Assembly: GCF_003254545.1 (NCBI RefSeq)
Contig: NZ_QJRH01000070.1
Coordinates: 124,001-188,000, forward strand
Length of the DNA stretch: 64,000 nucleotides
Reading direction: 5' to 3'
Origin: Flavobacterium tistrianum
GTDB lineage: Bacteria; Bacteroidota; Bacteroidia; Flavobacteriales; Flavobacteriaceae
The position numbers and the translations under genes were made by a program. The notes beneath the pieces were generated by a model. It was not told the origin of the DNA and searched no databases. It saw only the letters and a program-made list of their open reading frames with translations. Each line of letters begins with the position of its first letter. Within the stretch, counting starts at the first letter, position 1. Positions 16,946-25,357 of the stretch are shown one piece after another.

Positions 16946-18307
16946 ATGAATGTAGTTGCGATTTTTGATATTGGTAAAACAAACAAAAAGGTTTTTTTAT
17001 TTAACGAAAATTATAAAATTGTCTGGGAGAAATCAGTAAATCTGGATGAAACGACAGACGAAGATGGTTTTCCTTGCGAAGATATCGAAGTACTGAAAAA
17101 CTGGATTTTAGATCGATTATTCGAAATAAAAGAGCTTAAAGATTATGTTTTAAAAGCCATCAATTTCAGCACTTACGGAGCCAGTTTTGTTTATATAGAC
17201 GAAAACGGAAAAGTTTTAACTCCTCTGTATAATTATTTAAAAGATTATCCAGAGGATTTAAAATCGGATTTCTATGAAAAATATAAAGGAGAGAAGAAGT
17301 TTGCTGTAAAAACAGCTTCTCCCGTTTTGGGCAGTTTAAATTCGGGAATGCAGATTTACCGATTGATAGAAGAAAAGCCCGAAATATTTGAAAAAGTGAA
17401 ATACTGTCTGCATCTGCCGCAGTTTTTAAGTTTTCTTTTAACGAATGAAGCATACGCTGATATTACAAGTATTGGCTGTCATACGAATTTGTGGAATTTC
17501 AAAAAAATGAAATACCATAAATGGCTAAAAGAAGAAGGTGTTTCAGATAAAATACCACCAATACATTTTGGTAAAGATATCATCATGACACGTGAAAACC
17601 TTGCGGTTGGAGTGGGGCTTCATGATAGTTCATCGGCGATAATACCTTATACAATCAATTTTACAGAACCTTTTGTATTGTTGTCTACGGGAACTTGGAG
17701 TATTTCTCTAAACCCGTTCAACAACAAACCTCTGACTTTTGATGAATTGCAAAACGACTGTCTTTGCTACATGCAGTACACTGAAAAACCAGTTAAAGCT
17801 GCGCGTTTATTTGCCGGAAATGAACATGAAGTGCAAACCAAACGTTTGGCAGAACATTTTAAAGTTCCAGTTGATGCCTACAAAGAAGTTTATTTTGATA
17901 AAAATATAGTAGCCAATTTACGAGCGCTTAATTATCAAATTATCTATCCTAAAAAATACAATTTCGATATTTTGAAAGAATGCCCTTTTCAAAAAAGAGA
18001 TCTTTCGCACTATAAAAATTACGAAACCGCTTACCATCAATTAATGCTGGATTTGGTAGAACAGCAGGTTTTTTCAACCAATTTGGTAGTTCATAACAGC
18101 CCTGTAAAAAAGATTTTTGTGGATGGAGGTTTCAGTAAAAATTCGATTTATATGAATTTATTGGCAGAAGCTTTTCCAGATATCGAAGTTTATGCCGCGT
18201 CAATGGCACAAGCGAGTGCTCTAGGAGCTGCATTGGCTATTCACGATAACTGGAATCCAAAACCAATTCAGAACGATTTAATTGACTTGAAATTCTATAA
18301 ACATTAG
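16946..18307 (+). CDS. Rhamnulokinase-type FGGY carbohydrate kinase
   Basis: 453 residues of the FGGY fold. The N-terminal ATP/sugar lobe starts VVAIFDIGKTNKKVFLF, the second lobe has LLSTGTWSISLNPF, and the adenosine motif is FVDGGFSKNSIYMNLL. It would phosphorylate L-rhamnulose to L-rhamnulose-1-phosphate. It is somewhat shorter than E. coli RhaB and belongs to the divergent kinase type seen with RhaI isomerases. Position between rhaI and lutA supports the substrate. Sequence alone would not separate rhamnulose from other ketoses. Confidence 0.87.
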   Translation: MNVVAIFDIGKTNKKVFLFNENYKIVWEKSVNLDETTDEDGFPCEDIEVLKNWILDRLFEIKELKDYVLKAINFSTYGASFVYIDENGKVLTPLYNYLKDYPEDLKSDFYEKYKGEKKFAVKTASPVLGSLNSGMQIYRLIEEKPEIFEKVKYCLHLPQFLSFLLTNEAYADITSIGCHTNLWNFKKMKYHKWLKEEGVSDKIPPIHFGKDIIMTRENLAVGVGLHDSSSAIIPYTINFTEPFVLLSTGTWSISLNPFNNKPLTFDELQNDCLCYMQYTEKPVKAARLFAGNEHEVQTKRLAEHFKVPVDAYKEVYFDKNIVANLRALNYQIIYPKKYNFDILKECPFQKRDLSHYKNYETAYHQLMLDLVEQQVFSTNLVVHNSPVKKIFVDGGFSKNSIYMNLLAEAFPDIEVYAASMAQASALGAALAIHDNWNPKPIQNDLIDLKFYKH

Positions 18308-18402
18308 GTAAAAACGGTCTGTATGTTGTAAATTTGCTGAGAAACGTATTTTTTACATTTTTACTCTACACGCCTAATGAACAACACACTAAATACTACA
18401 AT

Positions 18403-19143
18403 ATGAAAATTGGACTTTTTATACCTTGTTATGTCGACCAATTTTATCCAAAAGTAGGAATTGCAACCTACGAATTACTTCAAAAATTAGGTTGTGACGT
18501 CGAATTTCCGATGGGACAAACCTGCTGCGGACAGCCAATGGCAAACAGCGGTTACGCTCATTTAACAAAAGGATGCGATGCCAACTTCATCGCCAATTTC
18601 TCAGGTTTTGATTATATCGTTTGCCCTTCTGGAAGTTGTGTTTTGCATGTGAAAGATCATTTGCATGACGAAAAACAGGAAGACAAAGCAACAGCAATTC
18701 GAAATACAGTTTACGAACTTACAGAATTTATTACAGACGTTTTAAAAATCGATCATATTGACGGAAGATTTCCATATAAAGTTGGAATGCACGTCAGCTG
18801 TCACGGTCAGCGTGGATTGAAGCTTTCGCAAATGTCTGAATTGAACGCACCATTTTTCTCTAAACCAGAACAATTATTGCACGGTATTAAAGATCTTGAT
18901 TTGGTTGCTTTAACTAGAAAAGACGAATGCTGCGGTTTCGGCGGAACTTTTTGCGTTACCGAAGAAGCAGTTTCTGTAAAAATGGGACAAGATCGCATTA
19001 AAGATCACGAAAGTCACGATGTGGATTATATTACAGGTGGAGATATGTCTTGCTTAATGCATTTGGATGGAATTCTAAAAAGACAGAAAAGCAGAATCAA
19101 AACCATTCATATCGCTGAAATATTAAATTCACTCGAAAATTAA
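18403..19143 (+). CDS. lutA: L-lactate dehydrogenase complex Fe-S protein LutA
   Basis: 246 residues from the ATG at 18403. An open frame to 18334 adds 23 residues that do not belong to the family. Two CCG domains are present: TCCGQPMANSGY and ECCGFGGTFCVTEE, the signature of LutA/GlcF-like proteins that bind iron-sulfur or heterodisulfide-type centres. With LutB and LutC it oxidises L-lactate to pyruvate. The placement right behind the rhamnose genes fits, since the fused RhaEW enzyme makes L-lactate. A repeat-filled 150 bp gap separates it from lutB. Confidence 0.9.
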   Translation: MKIGLFIPCYVDQFYPKVGIATYELLQKLGCDVEFPMGQTCCGQPMANSGYAHLTKGCDANFIANFSGFDYIVCPSGSCVLHVKDHLHDEKQEDKATAIRNTVYELTEFITDVLKIDHIDGRFPYKVGMHVSCHGQRGLKLSQMSELNAPFFSKPEQLLHGIKDLDLVALTRKDECCGFGGTFCVTEEAVSVKMGQDRIKDHESHDVDYITGGDMSCLMHLDGILKRQKSRIKTIHIAEILNSLEN

Positions 19144-19155
19144 AAATATGAGTAG

Positions 19156-19265
19156 TTTATTTAACCGCAAAGTTCGCAAAGAAAAAATACGCAAAGCACG
19201 CTAAGATTAAAAATTATCTTTGCGAACCTTGCGTAAAAACCTTGCGAACTTTGCGGTTAAATAAA
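19156..19265. repeat. Inverted repeat between lutA and lutB
   Basis: Left arm around 19156-19181 (TTTAACCGCAAAGTTCGCAAAG) is mirrored by 19241-19265. Inner sequences (ACGCAAAG, CTTTGCG) also pair. It can form a long hairpin in the lutA-lutB transcript. The same core words recur at 25067-25202 and 46779-46808. Confidence 0.75.
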
Positions 19266-19296
19266 CATTTCAAAATTGACTTTTAAATAGTAAAAA

Positions 19297-20697
19297 ATGT
19301 CATCAGAAAAAATAATACAGCACAGCGAAGCCGCAGCAAAATTCAATAAAGATGTAGAGCGTGTCAATTGGCATGACGAAACACTTTGGTTTGTACGTGC
19401 TAAAAGAGATAAGTCAGCGCATCAAATTGAAGATTGGGAATTGCTTAGAGAAACAGCTTCTCAAATCAAATTTAATGTGCTTTCTAATATTCATGATTAT
19501 TTAGTTGAATTTGAAGCGAATGCGCAACGAAACGGAATAATTGTGCATTGGGCAGCCGATGCCAAAGAACATAACGAAATTGTGCATTCTATCATGGCAA
19601 AACATGATGTAAAGCAAATGGTGAAATCCAAATCGATGCTTACAGAAGAATGCCATTTAAACGATTATTTAGCCGAAAAAGGAATTGAAGTAATCGACTC
19701 AGATTTAGGCGAATATATTGTACAGCTTCGTAAAGAACCGCCAAGTCACATTGTACTGCCAGCGATTCACTTAAAGAAAGAAGATGTAAGCGAAACTTTC
19801 CACGAACATTTAGGTACAGAAAAAGGAAATTTCAATCCGCAGTATTTGACAGAATCAGCTCGCCAGAGTTTGAGAAATACTTTTTTGACTAGAAAAGTGG
19901 CGCTTACAGGAGTAAATTTTGCTGTTGCAGAAACAGGAGAATTTGTGGTTTGTACCAATGAAGGAAATGCCGATATGGGCGCGCATTTAGCAGACGTTCA
20001 CATTGCTTGTATGGGATTTGAAAAACTGATTCCGAAAAGAGAACATTTAGGCGTTTTCTTGAGATTATTGGCAAGAAGCGCGACAGGACAGCCAATTACA
20101 ACTTTTTCAAGCCATTTCAAGAAACCAAGAGACGGAAAAGAAATGCATATCGTAATTGTAGACAACGGAAGAAGTAAACAATTAGGAAGAGAAGAATTTA
20201 GAAATTCGCTAAAATGTATTCGTTGTGGTGCTTGCATGAACACTTGCCCAGTTTACAGACGAAGTGGCGGACACAGTTATCATAATGCGGTTGCAGGACC
20301 AATTGGTTCTATTTTAGCGCCAAACTTAGATATGAGCAAAAATGCCGATCTGCCTTTTGCTAGTACGCTTTGTGGTTCGTGTACCAATGTTTGTCCAGTA
20401 AAAATTGATATTCACGATCAATTGTACAAATGGCGTCAGGTTTTGGTAAAAGAAGGGCATACGCCAACAGCCAAAACGGTTGCGATGAAAACCATGGCCA
20501 CTGTCTTAGCAAATCCAACCGCTTTCAATATCGCTGGAAAATCAGGGCGATTTGTAATGAAGAATATTCCAGGAATGGTCAATAATAAAATGAATAAATG
20601 GTACGACCAGCGTGAAATGCCAGATGTTCCAGAAGAATCTTTTAGAGAATGGTACAAGAAAAATTCGAGAGAATCTAAAGAAAAAGGAAATGAGTAG
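19297..20697 (+). CDS. lutB: L-lactate dehydrogenase complex Fe-S protein LutB
   Basis: 466 residues. The N-terminal two thirds is a LUD domain (VNFAVAETGEFVVCTNEGNA, HLGVFLRLLARSATGQPIT). The C-terminal third has two 4Fe-4S cluster motifs: CIRCGACMNTCPVYRR and CGSCTNVCPVKI. It passes electrons during lactate oxidation. The coding sequence overlaps lutC by 8 bp, so translation is probably coupled. Start ATG 19297 follows the repeat element. All cluster cysteines are present. Confidence 0.93.
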   Translation: MSSEKIIQHSEAAAKFNKDVERVNWHDETLWFVRAKRDKSAHQIEDWELLRETASQIKFNVLSNIHDYLVEFEANAQRNGIIVHWAADAKEHNEIVHSIMAKHDVKQMVKSKSMLTEECHLNDYLAEKGIEVIDSDLGEYIVQLRKEPPSHIVLPAIHLKKEDVSETFHEHLGTEKGNFNPQYLTESARQSLRNTFLTRKVALTGVNFAVAETGEFVVCTNEGNADMGAHLADVHIACMGFEKLIPKREHLGVFLRLLARSATGQPITTFSSHFKKPRDGKEMHIVIVDNGRSKQLGREEFRNSLKCIRCGACMNTCPVYRRSGGHSYHNAVAGPIGSILAPNLDMSKNADLPFASTLCGSCTNVCPVKIDIHDQLYKWRQVLVKEGHTPTAKTVAMKTMATVLANPTAFNIAGKSGRFVMKNIPGMVNNKMNKWYDQREMPDVPEESFREWYKKNSRESKEKGNE

Positions 20698-21277
20698 TAA
20701 AGGCGAAATTTTAAAAAGAATAAAAGCAAATCAGCCTGATTTGGTTTCAGAACTGCCTGATCTTAAAGTTTTAGGTTCAGAACAATTTGATGTTTTAGAA
20801 ACCTACAAAACAGTCTTAAAAGGCATTGGAGGTGATCCTATAGAAGTTGCTGATTATAATGAAATCATCGATTATATCAAATCGAATTACAACCTAGAGA
20901 AACGTTTAATTACGACACTTCCAGAACTTTCAGAAATTGCTTCTTTAAACTGGAAAACAGTCGATCCACATTCGCTTCAGGATGTTGAATTGACCGTTGT
21001 AAAAGCACAATTCGGAGTAGCAGAAAACAGTGGACTTTGGGTAACCGATGATATTTTAGGACAGCGTGTTGCGCCTTTCATTGCACAATATTTAGCCATT
21101 GTAGTCCATAAAAAAGACCTTGTCCCAACAATGCAGCAAGCGTATCAAAGAATTGGAAACATGGAATATGGTTTTGGAACTTTTATCGCTGGACCTTCAA
21201 AAACAGCTGATATTGAACAGTCTTTGGTTCTTGGCGCTCATGGTGCGAGAGGATTGATTGTGTTTTTATTAGATTAA
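20690..21277 (+). CDS. lutC: Lactate utilization protein LutC (LUD domain)
   Basis: 195 residues from the ATG at 20690, which overlaps the end of lutB in another frame. A longer open frame from 20612 lies inside lutB and is not needed. It consists of a single LUD domain: VTDDILGQRVAPFIAQYLAI and the C-terminal FIAGPSKTADIEQSLVLGAHGARG, the family signature. It is the third subunit of the LutABC L-lactate oxidation system and the last gene of this unit, ending before a strong terminator. Confidence 0.92.
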   Translation: MSSKGEILKRIKANQPDLVSELPDLKVLGSEQFDVLETYKTVLKGIGGDPIEVADYNEIIDYIKSNYNLEKRLITTLPELSEIASLNWKTVDPHSLQDVELTVVKAQFGVAENSGLWVTDDILGQRVAPFIAQYLAIVVHKKDLVPTMQQAYQRIGNMEYGFGTFIAGPSKTADIEQSLVLGAHGARGLIVFLLD

Positions 21278-21303
21278 ATTGCATTCTGAATATATTTATA
21301 ACG

Positions 21304-21334
21304 AAAAAGCGAGGAATGTTTCCTCGCTTTTTTA
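21304..21334. terminator. Bidirectional hairpin terminator between lutC and the YegP-like gene
   Basis: AAAAAGCGAGGA pairs with TCCTCGCTTTTT over a 5-nt loop. The A-run on one side and T-run on the other serve both convergent genes. Confidence 0.92.
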
Positions 21335-21353
21335 TGTTTACAGCAGTTATAAT

Positions 21354-21686
21354 TTATGCCGTTTGATCATCAATTGTCGCATCGGGAGCATTTTTCTTAA
21401 CAGACTCGATTCCGTTTTCTCTGGCAGCAACACTTTCGTACATCTCGCTTGAACCAATAATTTGTCCGTTACCCGCTTTTAGATTAAAATATGGTTTTCC
21501 GCTTTTAGATTCTAATCTATCATAACGATCATCGTCTGGTGCATTTTTTTTAACAGACTCGATACCATTATTGCAGGCTGCTTTTGTAGTATAGCCTTCA
21601 CTCGTTAGAATGGTCTGACCATTACCAGCTTTTAAATTGAATTGGAACTCTCCGTTGGCTCTAGTAGTGATTACAAATTTTCCCAT
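21354..21686 (-). CDS. YegP-like protein with two DUF1508 repeats
   Basis: 110 residues made of two tandem copies of about 50 residues. Each has a beta strand turn F-x-F-N-L-K-A-G-N-G-Q-I and the helix N-G-I-E-S-V-K-K-N-A-P (first copy about residues 10-50, second 62-101). This is the DUF1508/YegP fold. The cellular role of the family is unknown to me. It is cytoplasmic, monocistronic and divergent from xdhC. Confidence 0.9.
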   Translation of the reverse strand: MGKFVITTRANGEFQFNLKAGNGQTILTSEGYTTKAACNNGIESVKKNAPDDDRYDRLESKSGKPYFNLKAGNGQIIGSSEMYESVAARENGIESVKKNAPDATIDDQTA

Positions 21687-21775
21687 GTAGTTTACTTTTA
21701 AAGTTAGGTATATAAATTTTGCTATTGATAAAAATACAAAACTTAGTAATATAAATCATACGTCAATTTGAAAAA

Positions 21776-21792
21776 ATGATTACGATAATCAT
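21776..21792. promoter_or_regulatory. Nested dyad between yegP-like gene and xdhC
   Basis: ATGATTA-CGA-TAATCAT is a perfect 17-bp palindrome. Farther out CGTCAA (near 21761) and TTGACG (near 21804) also pair, giving two nested dyads with a shared centre. It could be an operator in the divergent region or an mRNA hairpin. Confidence 0.35.
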
Positions 21793-21944
21793 AATAAATT
21801 GGTTTGACGGATTAAATGAAATGTATTTTTTAGATCTAAACAAATGTACTATTAGTATAAAGAAACGATCTTCTAAAGGAATATTAACAGGATAAATGTT
21901 TCTTGCTATATGGTCTGTTTGTAATATTTTTTTATTTTTAAACT

Positions 21945-23069
21945 ATGAAAGAAATCAGTGAAATCCTTAAAGCATATTCACAAGCTAAGTCAGAAGACAA
22001 GAAGACAGCTTTAGCAACCGTAGTAAAAGTCGAAGGTTCGTCATACAGACAGCCAGGTGCACGTATGTTGGTTACCGAAGACGGCATGCTGACAGGCGCA
22101 ATAAGTGGCGGATGTTTAGAAGGAGATGCGTTGCGAAAAGCACTTCTTTCAATTAATCAAAAGCAAAATAAACTAGTAACGTACAATACTAGCAATGAAG
22201 GAGATGCAGAAGTTGGTTTACAGCTTGGATGCAACGGAATTGTTCATATTCTTTTTGAGTATATTTATGAAGAAGTTGAAAACAATCCGATTCAGCTTTT
22301 GCAACAATTGGAATTAGAAAGAAAAGAAGCAGTAGTAGTGACGGTTTTCTCTTTAAAAAGAAATGCTTCTCAGATAGGGACAACTTTATTTTTTAGAAAA
22401 GACAGTCCCGTTTTAACTTATGATAATGAAGCTTTAAATTTGATTTCGGATGTGAAAGAGGTTTTGAAAAATAAAACTACAGTAGTTAAAAGACTTCAAG
22501 AAGAGAATGATAACGAAGCTTTAATAGAATATATAAAACCGTCTATTTCGTTAGTAATTGCGGGCGCAGGAAATGATATTCAACCATTAGTAAAAATGAC
22601 TTCTGTTTTAGGATGGAGAACCAGTATTGGTGAAGGACGCGCGACGCATGCAACTGAAAAGCGTTTTCCTAAGGCAAGTCAGATTTCGGTTGTAAAACCC
22701 GAACAATTTCTAGAAAATATAATCATCGACGATCAGACTTATTTTCTTTTAATGACTCATAATTACAAATACGATCTGGCAGTTTTAAAATTATTGCTGG
22801 AAACTAATTGTCATTACATCGGAATTCTCGGTCCAAAATCAAAATTCAGCCGAATGCTTGATGATCTTTTGATTGAAGGAATTACAGTAAACGAAGAACA
22901 GTTGAGCCGAATTCACAGTCCTATCGGTTTGGATATTGGAGCGGAAACTTCAGAAGAAATTGCCCTTTCGATTATTTCTGAAATTAAAGCCGTTGCCTCT
23001 GAACGTGCTGGAACTTCGTTAAAATACAAAACGGGTAAAATTCATGATGAAATTCATTATGAAGAATAA
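21945..23069 (+). CDS. xdhC: XdhC-family molybdenum hydroxylase maturation factor
   Basis: 374 residues. The N-terminal XdhC/CoxI domain has ATVVKVEGSSYRQPGARML, AISGGCLEGD and the C-terminal Rossmann-type domain has LVIAGAGNDIQPLV, LMTHNYKYDLAVLKLLL, YIGILGPKSKF and SPIGLDIGAETSEEIALSI. XdhC proteins bind molybdenum cofactor and help add the sulfido ligand before insertion into xanthine-dehydrogenase-family enzymes. The mocA-like gene overlaps its end, and the target enzyme paoABC-type genes lie 2.3 kb downstream. The assignment is strong. Confidence 0.93.
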   Translation: MKEISEILKAYSQAKSEDKKTALATVVKVEGSSYRQPGARMLVTEDGMLTGAISGGCLEGDALRKALLSINQKQNKLVTYNTSNEGDAEVGLQLGCNGIVHILFEYIYEEVENNPIQLLQQLELERKEAVVVTVFSLKRNASQIGTTLFFRKDSPVLTYDNEALNLISDVKEVLKNKTTVVKRLQEENDNEALIEYIKPSISLVIAGAGNDIQPLVKMTSVLGWRTSIGEGRATHATEKRFPKASQISVVKPEQFLENIIIDDQTYFLLMTHNYKYDLAVLKLLLETNCHYIGILGPKSKFSRMLDDLLIEGITVNEEQLSRIHSPIGLDIGAETSEEIALSIISEIKAVASERAGTSLKYKTGKIHDEIHYEE

Positions 23070-23661
23070 GCATTGTAATAAAACAGGTATTGTCATTCTT
23101 GCCGCAGGAAATTCTTCCAGATTAGGCAGACCCAAACAGTTATTGCTATACAAAGAATCCACTTTGCTTCAAAACACTATTTTAGAAGCTTTAAAGGTTG
23201 AAAATTCGTTTTTAATAGTAGTGACAGGATCAAATCATATTTTAATAGAAAAAGAGTTTAATTTATCCGAAGTAAAATTTTCATTTAATTCTGAATGGGA
23301 AAGTGGCATGTCTTCTTCAATTGCAAAAGGGATTTCAGAACTATTACTTTTAAACCCTGATTGTAAACAATTCATTCTATCGGTTTGCGACCAACCTTTT
23401 GTAACAAGTTTAGTTTTTGAGAATTTAATAAACGAATATAAGAAAACAGGAAAAGGAATTGCTGCATCGGCTTATGCAGAAACATTAGGAACCCCAGCTT
23501 TATTTCATCAAAAATACTTCGAAGAACTTCTAGATTTAAAAGGACAGGAAGGAGCTAAAAAACTCATTAAAAAATATGCTGACGATGTGGTTTCAGTTCC
23601 TTTTGAAAAAGGGAATATTGATATTGATACCGAAGAGGATTATTTTAAGTTGATTTCTTAA
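23044..23661 (+). CDS. MocA/MobA-like molybdenum cofactor nucleotidyltransferase
   Basis: 205 residues from 23044, overlapping xdhC by 26 bp. In-frame ATGs at 23047 and 23059 are also possible starts. The nucleotide-binding signature GIVILAAGNSSRLGRPKQLL opens the protein, and SVCDQPFVTSLVF carries the metal-binding aspartate. Such enzymes attach CMP (MocA) or GMP (MobA) to molybdopterin. Enzymes of the xanthine dehydrogenase family in bacteria often use the cytosine form, so MocA is likelier. Translational coupling to xdhC supports joint action in cofactor maturation. Confidence 0.88.
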   Translation: MMKFIMKNKHCNKTGIVILAAGNSSRLGRPKQLLLYKESTLLQNTILEALKVENSFLIVVTGSNHILIEKEFNLSEVKFSFNSEWESGMSSSIAKGISELLLLNPDCKQFILSVCDQPFVTSLVFENLINEYKKTGKGIAASAYAETLGTPALFHQKYFEELLDLKGQEGAKKLIKKYADDVVSVPFEKGNIDIDTEEDYFKLIS

Positions 23662-23714
23662 GCAAAAGGGACAAAGGTTCAAAGTTACAGAGTTACAAAG
23701 ATTTTCAGGTATAG

Positions 23715-23823
23715 TTTGTCATTTCGACGAAGGAGAAATCTCCACAAGTAACTCTACAAAGATTGGCAATATTCTGTGTCGGAATTACCAACGAAGATTT
23801 CTCCTTTGTCGAAATTGACAAAA
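23715..23823. repeat. Inverted repeat TTTGTCATTTCGACGAAGGA family, copy 1
   Basis: Left arm 23715-23743, right arm 23793-23823. They are near-complements (TCATTTCGACGAAGGAGAAA against TTTCTCCTTTGTCGAAATTG). The same element occurs again at 29309-29440. It lies in the gap between convergent mocA-like and cysteine desulfurase genes. Confidence 0.8.
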
Positions 23824-23875
23824 CTGTGAGGTATGAAAAGTGATAATTAATCTATTAAAAACAAAGGAAAAAAAC

Positions 23876-25027
23876 TTAGCGCCCTAGAGCCTTAGTGACA
23901 AACCGCCTAGCCAATTCTAAAACCCGCTCAATAGCAATATCAATTTCTTCTTCAGTAGTAAAACGTCCCAAACTAAAACGAATCGAACTCAAAGCATCTT
24001 CATCAGACAATCCCATTGCTTTTAAAACATGTGAAGGTTCAGAAGTAACAGCCGAGCACGAAGCTCCATTTGAAACGGAAATATTTCCCAATGCCAAAAT
24101 CAGCTGTTCTGAATTTACTCCGGGGAAACAAATATTTGAAGTATTATAAATCCTGTTTTCAGTATTTCCATTAACAAAAGAACCTTCAAACTGCAATAAA
24201 CCTTTTTCAAGTTTATTTCTTAAAATTTCAATTCGTTTTTGATCTTCTTGTTGCTCTTTCAAAGCTATTTCTGCAGCTTTTCCTAAACCGATAATTCCGG
24301 GAACATTTAGTGTTCCGCTTCGTAATTTTCTTTGTTGTCCGCCACCAAGAATTTGAGATTTCAATTTTACTTTGGCTTTCGCCGAAATATACAAAGCGCC
24401 GACTCCTTTTGGTCCATAAAATTTATGAGCTGACATTGCCAAAAAATCAATTCCTAGAGCTTTTACATCAACAGGAATTTTACCAACGGCTTGTGTAGCA
24501 TCACACATAAAAAGCACATTTTTGACTTTCAGTATTTTAGAAATTGCGTTGATGTTTTGGATGACGCCACTTTCATTATTAGAGAACATTCCTATGAAAA
24601 CCAGTGTTTTATCTGTGGTTATTTCTTCTAAAAGTTGAATATCTAAAAGACCATCAGAAGCAATTGGCAAATAAGTAACTTCAAAACCAATACTTTCCAT
24701 AAAGTTACAAGTTTCAAGAACGGCTTTATGTTCGGTTTGAATGGTGACGATATGTTTTCGGTCTTGGTCGCTTAAACCTTTAATAGCAAGATTAATTGCC
24801 TCGGTTGCACCCGAAGTAAAAATAATTTCATCAGCATTAGCATTTATCAAATCTGCCGTTTGCCATGCTGCATTTTCAACAGCTTCGTTTACGTTTAATC
24901 CAGCTAAATGTGTGCTTGTTGAATTAGCATAATAATCTGTAAAATACGGAATCATCGCATCCAAAACGCGTTTGTCAACGCGCGTTGTGGAATTATTATC
25001 CAGATAAATGATTTCTTGCTGTGACAT
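23876..25027 (-). CDS. Cysteine desulfurase (NifS/IscS-type)
   Basis: 383 residues, fold type I PLP enzyme. It starts with YLDNNSTTRVDKRVLDAM, has the cofactor lysine in MSAHKFYGPKGVGALY and the catalytic cysteine loop SNGASCSAVTSEPSHVL. It releases sulfur from L-cysteine as a persulfide. It lies on the opposite strand between xdhC-mocA and the molybdenum hydroxylase subunits. I infer that it supplies the sulfido ligand of the molybdenum centre or the Fe-S clusters of that enzyme. General housekeeping Fe-S assembly cannot be ruled out. Confidence 0.9.
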   Translation of the reverse strand: MSQQEIIYLDNNSTTRVDKRVLDAMIPYFTDYYANSTSTHLAGLNVNEAVENAAWQTADLINANADEIIFTSGATEAINLAIKGLSDQDRKHIVTIQTEHKAVLETCNFMESIGFEVTYLPIASDGLLDIQLLEEITTDKTLVFIGMFSNNESGVIQNINAISKILKVKNVLFMCDATQAVGKIPVDVKALGIDFLAMSAHKFYGPKGVGALYISAKAKVKLKSQILGGGQQRKLRSGTLNVPGIIGLGKAAEIALKEQQEDQKRIEILRNKLEKGLLQFEGSFVNGNTENRIYNTSNICFPGVNSEQLILALGNISVSNGASCSAVTSEPSHVLKAMGLSDEDALSSIRFSLGRFTTEEEIDIAIERVLELARRFVTKALGR

Positions 25028-25066
25028 AATTTAAGCTTGATTTAGTAAAAATACTAATTTTATAAT

Positions 25067-25202
25067 CTCGCAAAGTCGCGAAGACGCAAAGTTTAATTCA
25101 AAAAAATAACTATTTAAGCTATATAAGTTCAATTAAGATAAAGCTTAAATTTCTTGTATTACTTATATGGTTAAAAACTTTGCGTCTCTGCGACTTTGCG
25201 AG
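25067..25202. repeat. Inverted repeat of CTCGCAAAGTCGCGAAGACG type
   Basis: Left arm 25067-25094, right arm 25175-25202, 28 bp with two mismatches, and an AT-rich loop of 80 bp. It is in the 330-bp divergent gap between the cysteine desulfurase and the oxidoreductase operon. A partial copy is at 46779-46808. Confidence 0.78.
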
Positions 25203-25305
25203 AGATTTTCTTTCTATTAATCTTTGCGGTTAAAAAACAGAAGTTGTAATTATTCTAAATAAGAGTAATGTTTGAATTTTATAATTTTTTCTTACATAAG
25301 ATCGC

Positions 25306-25313
25306 TAAATTTG
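25306..25313 (+). promoter_or_regulatory. -7 element of the molybdenum hydroxylase operon
   Basis: TAAATTTG fits the TAnnTTTG consensus and is 45 bp before the start codon. The expected -33 position 19 bases upstream reads TTT, not TTG, so the promoter may be weak or activator-dependent. Confidence 0.5.
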
Positions 25314-25357
25314 TTAGAAGGACAAAAGTGAATTTGCTAATTTAACAAATAGATTGC

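Noticed and set aside
21777..21893. 38-codon plus-strand frame ahead of xdhC
   Set aside because: It starts inside a palindrome and shows no protein-like composition.
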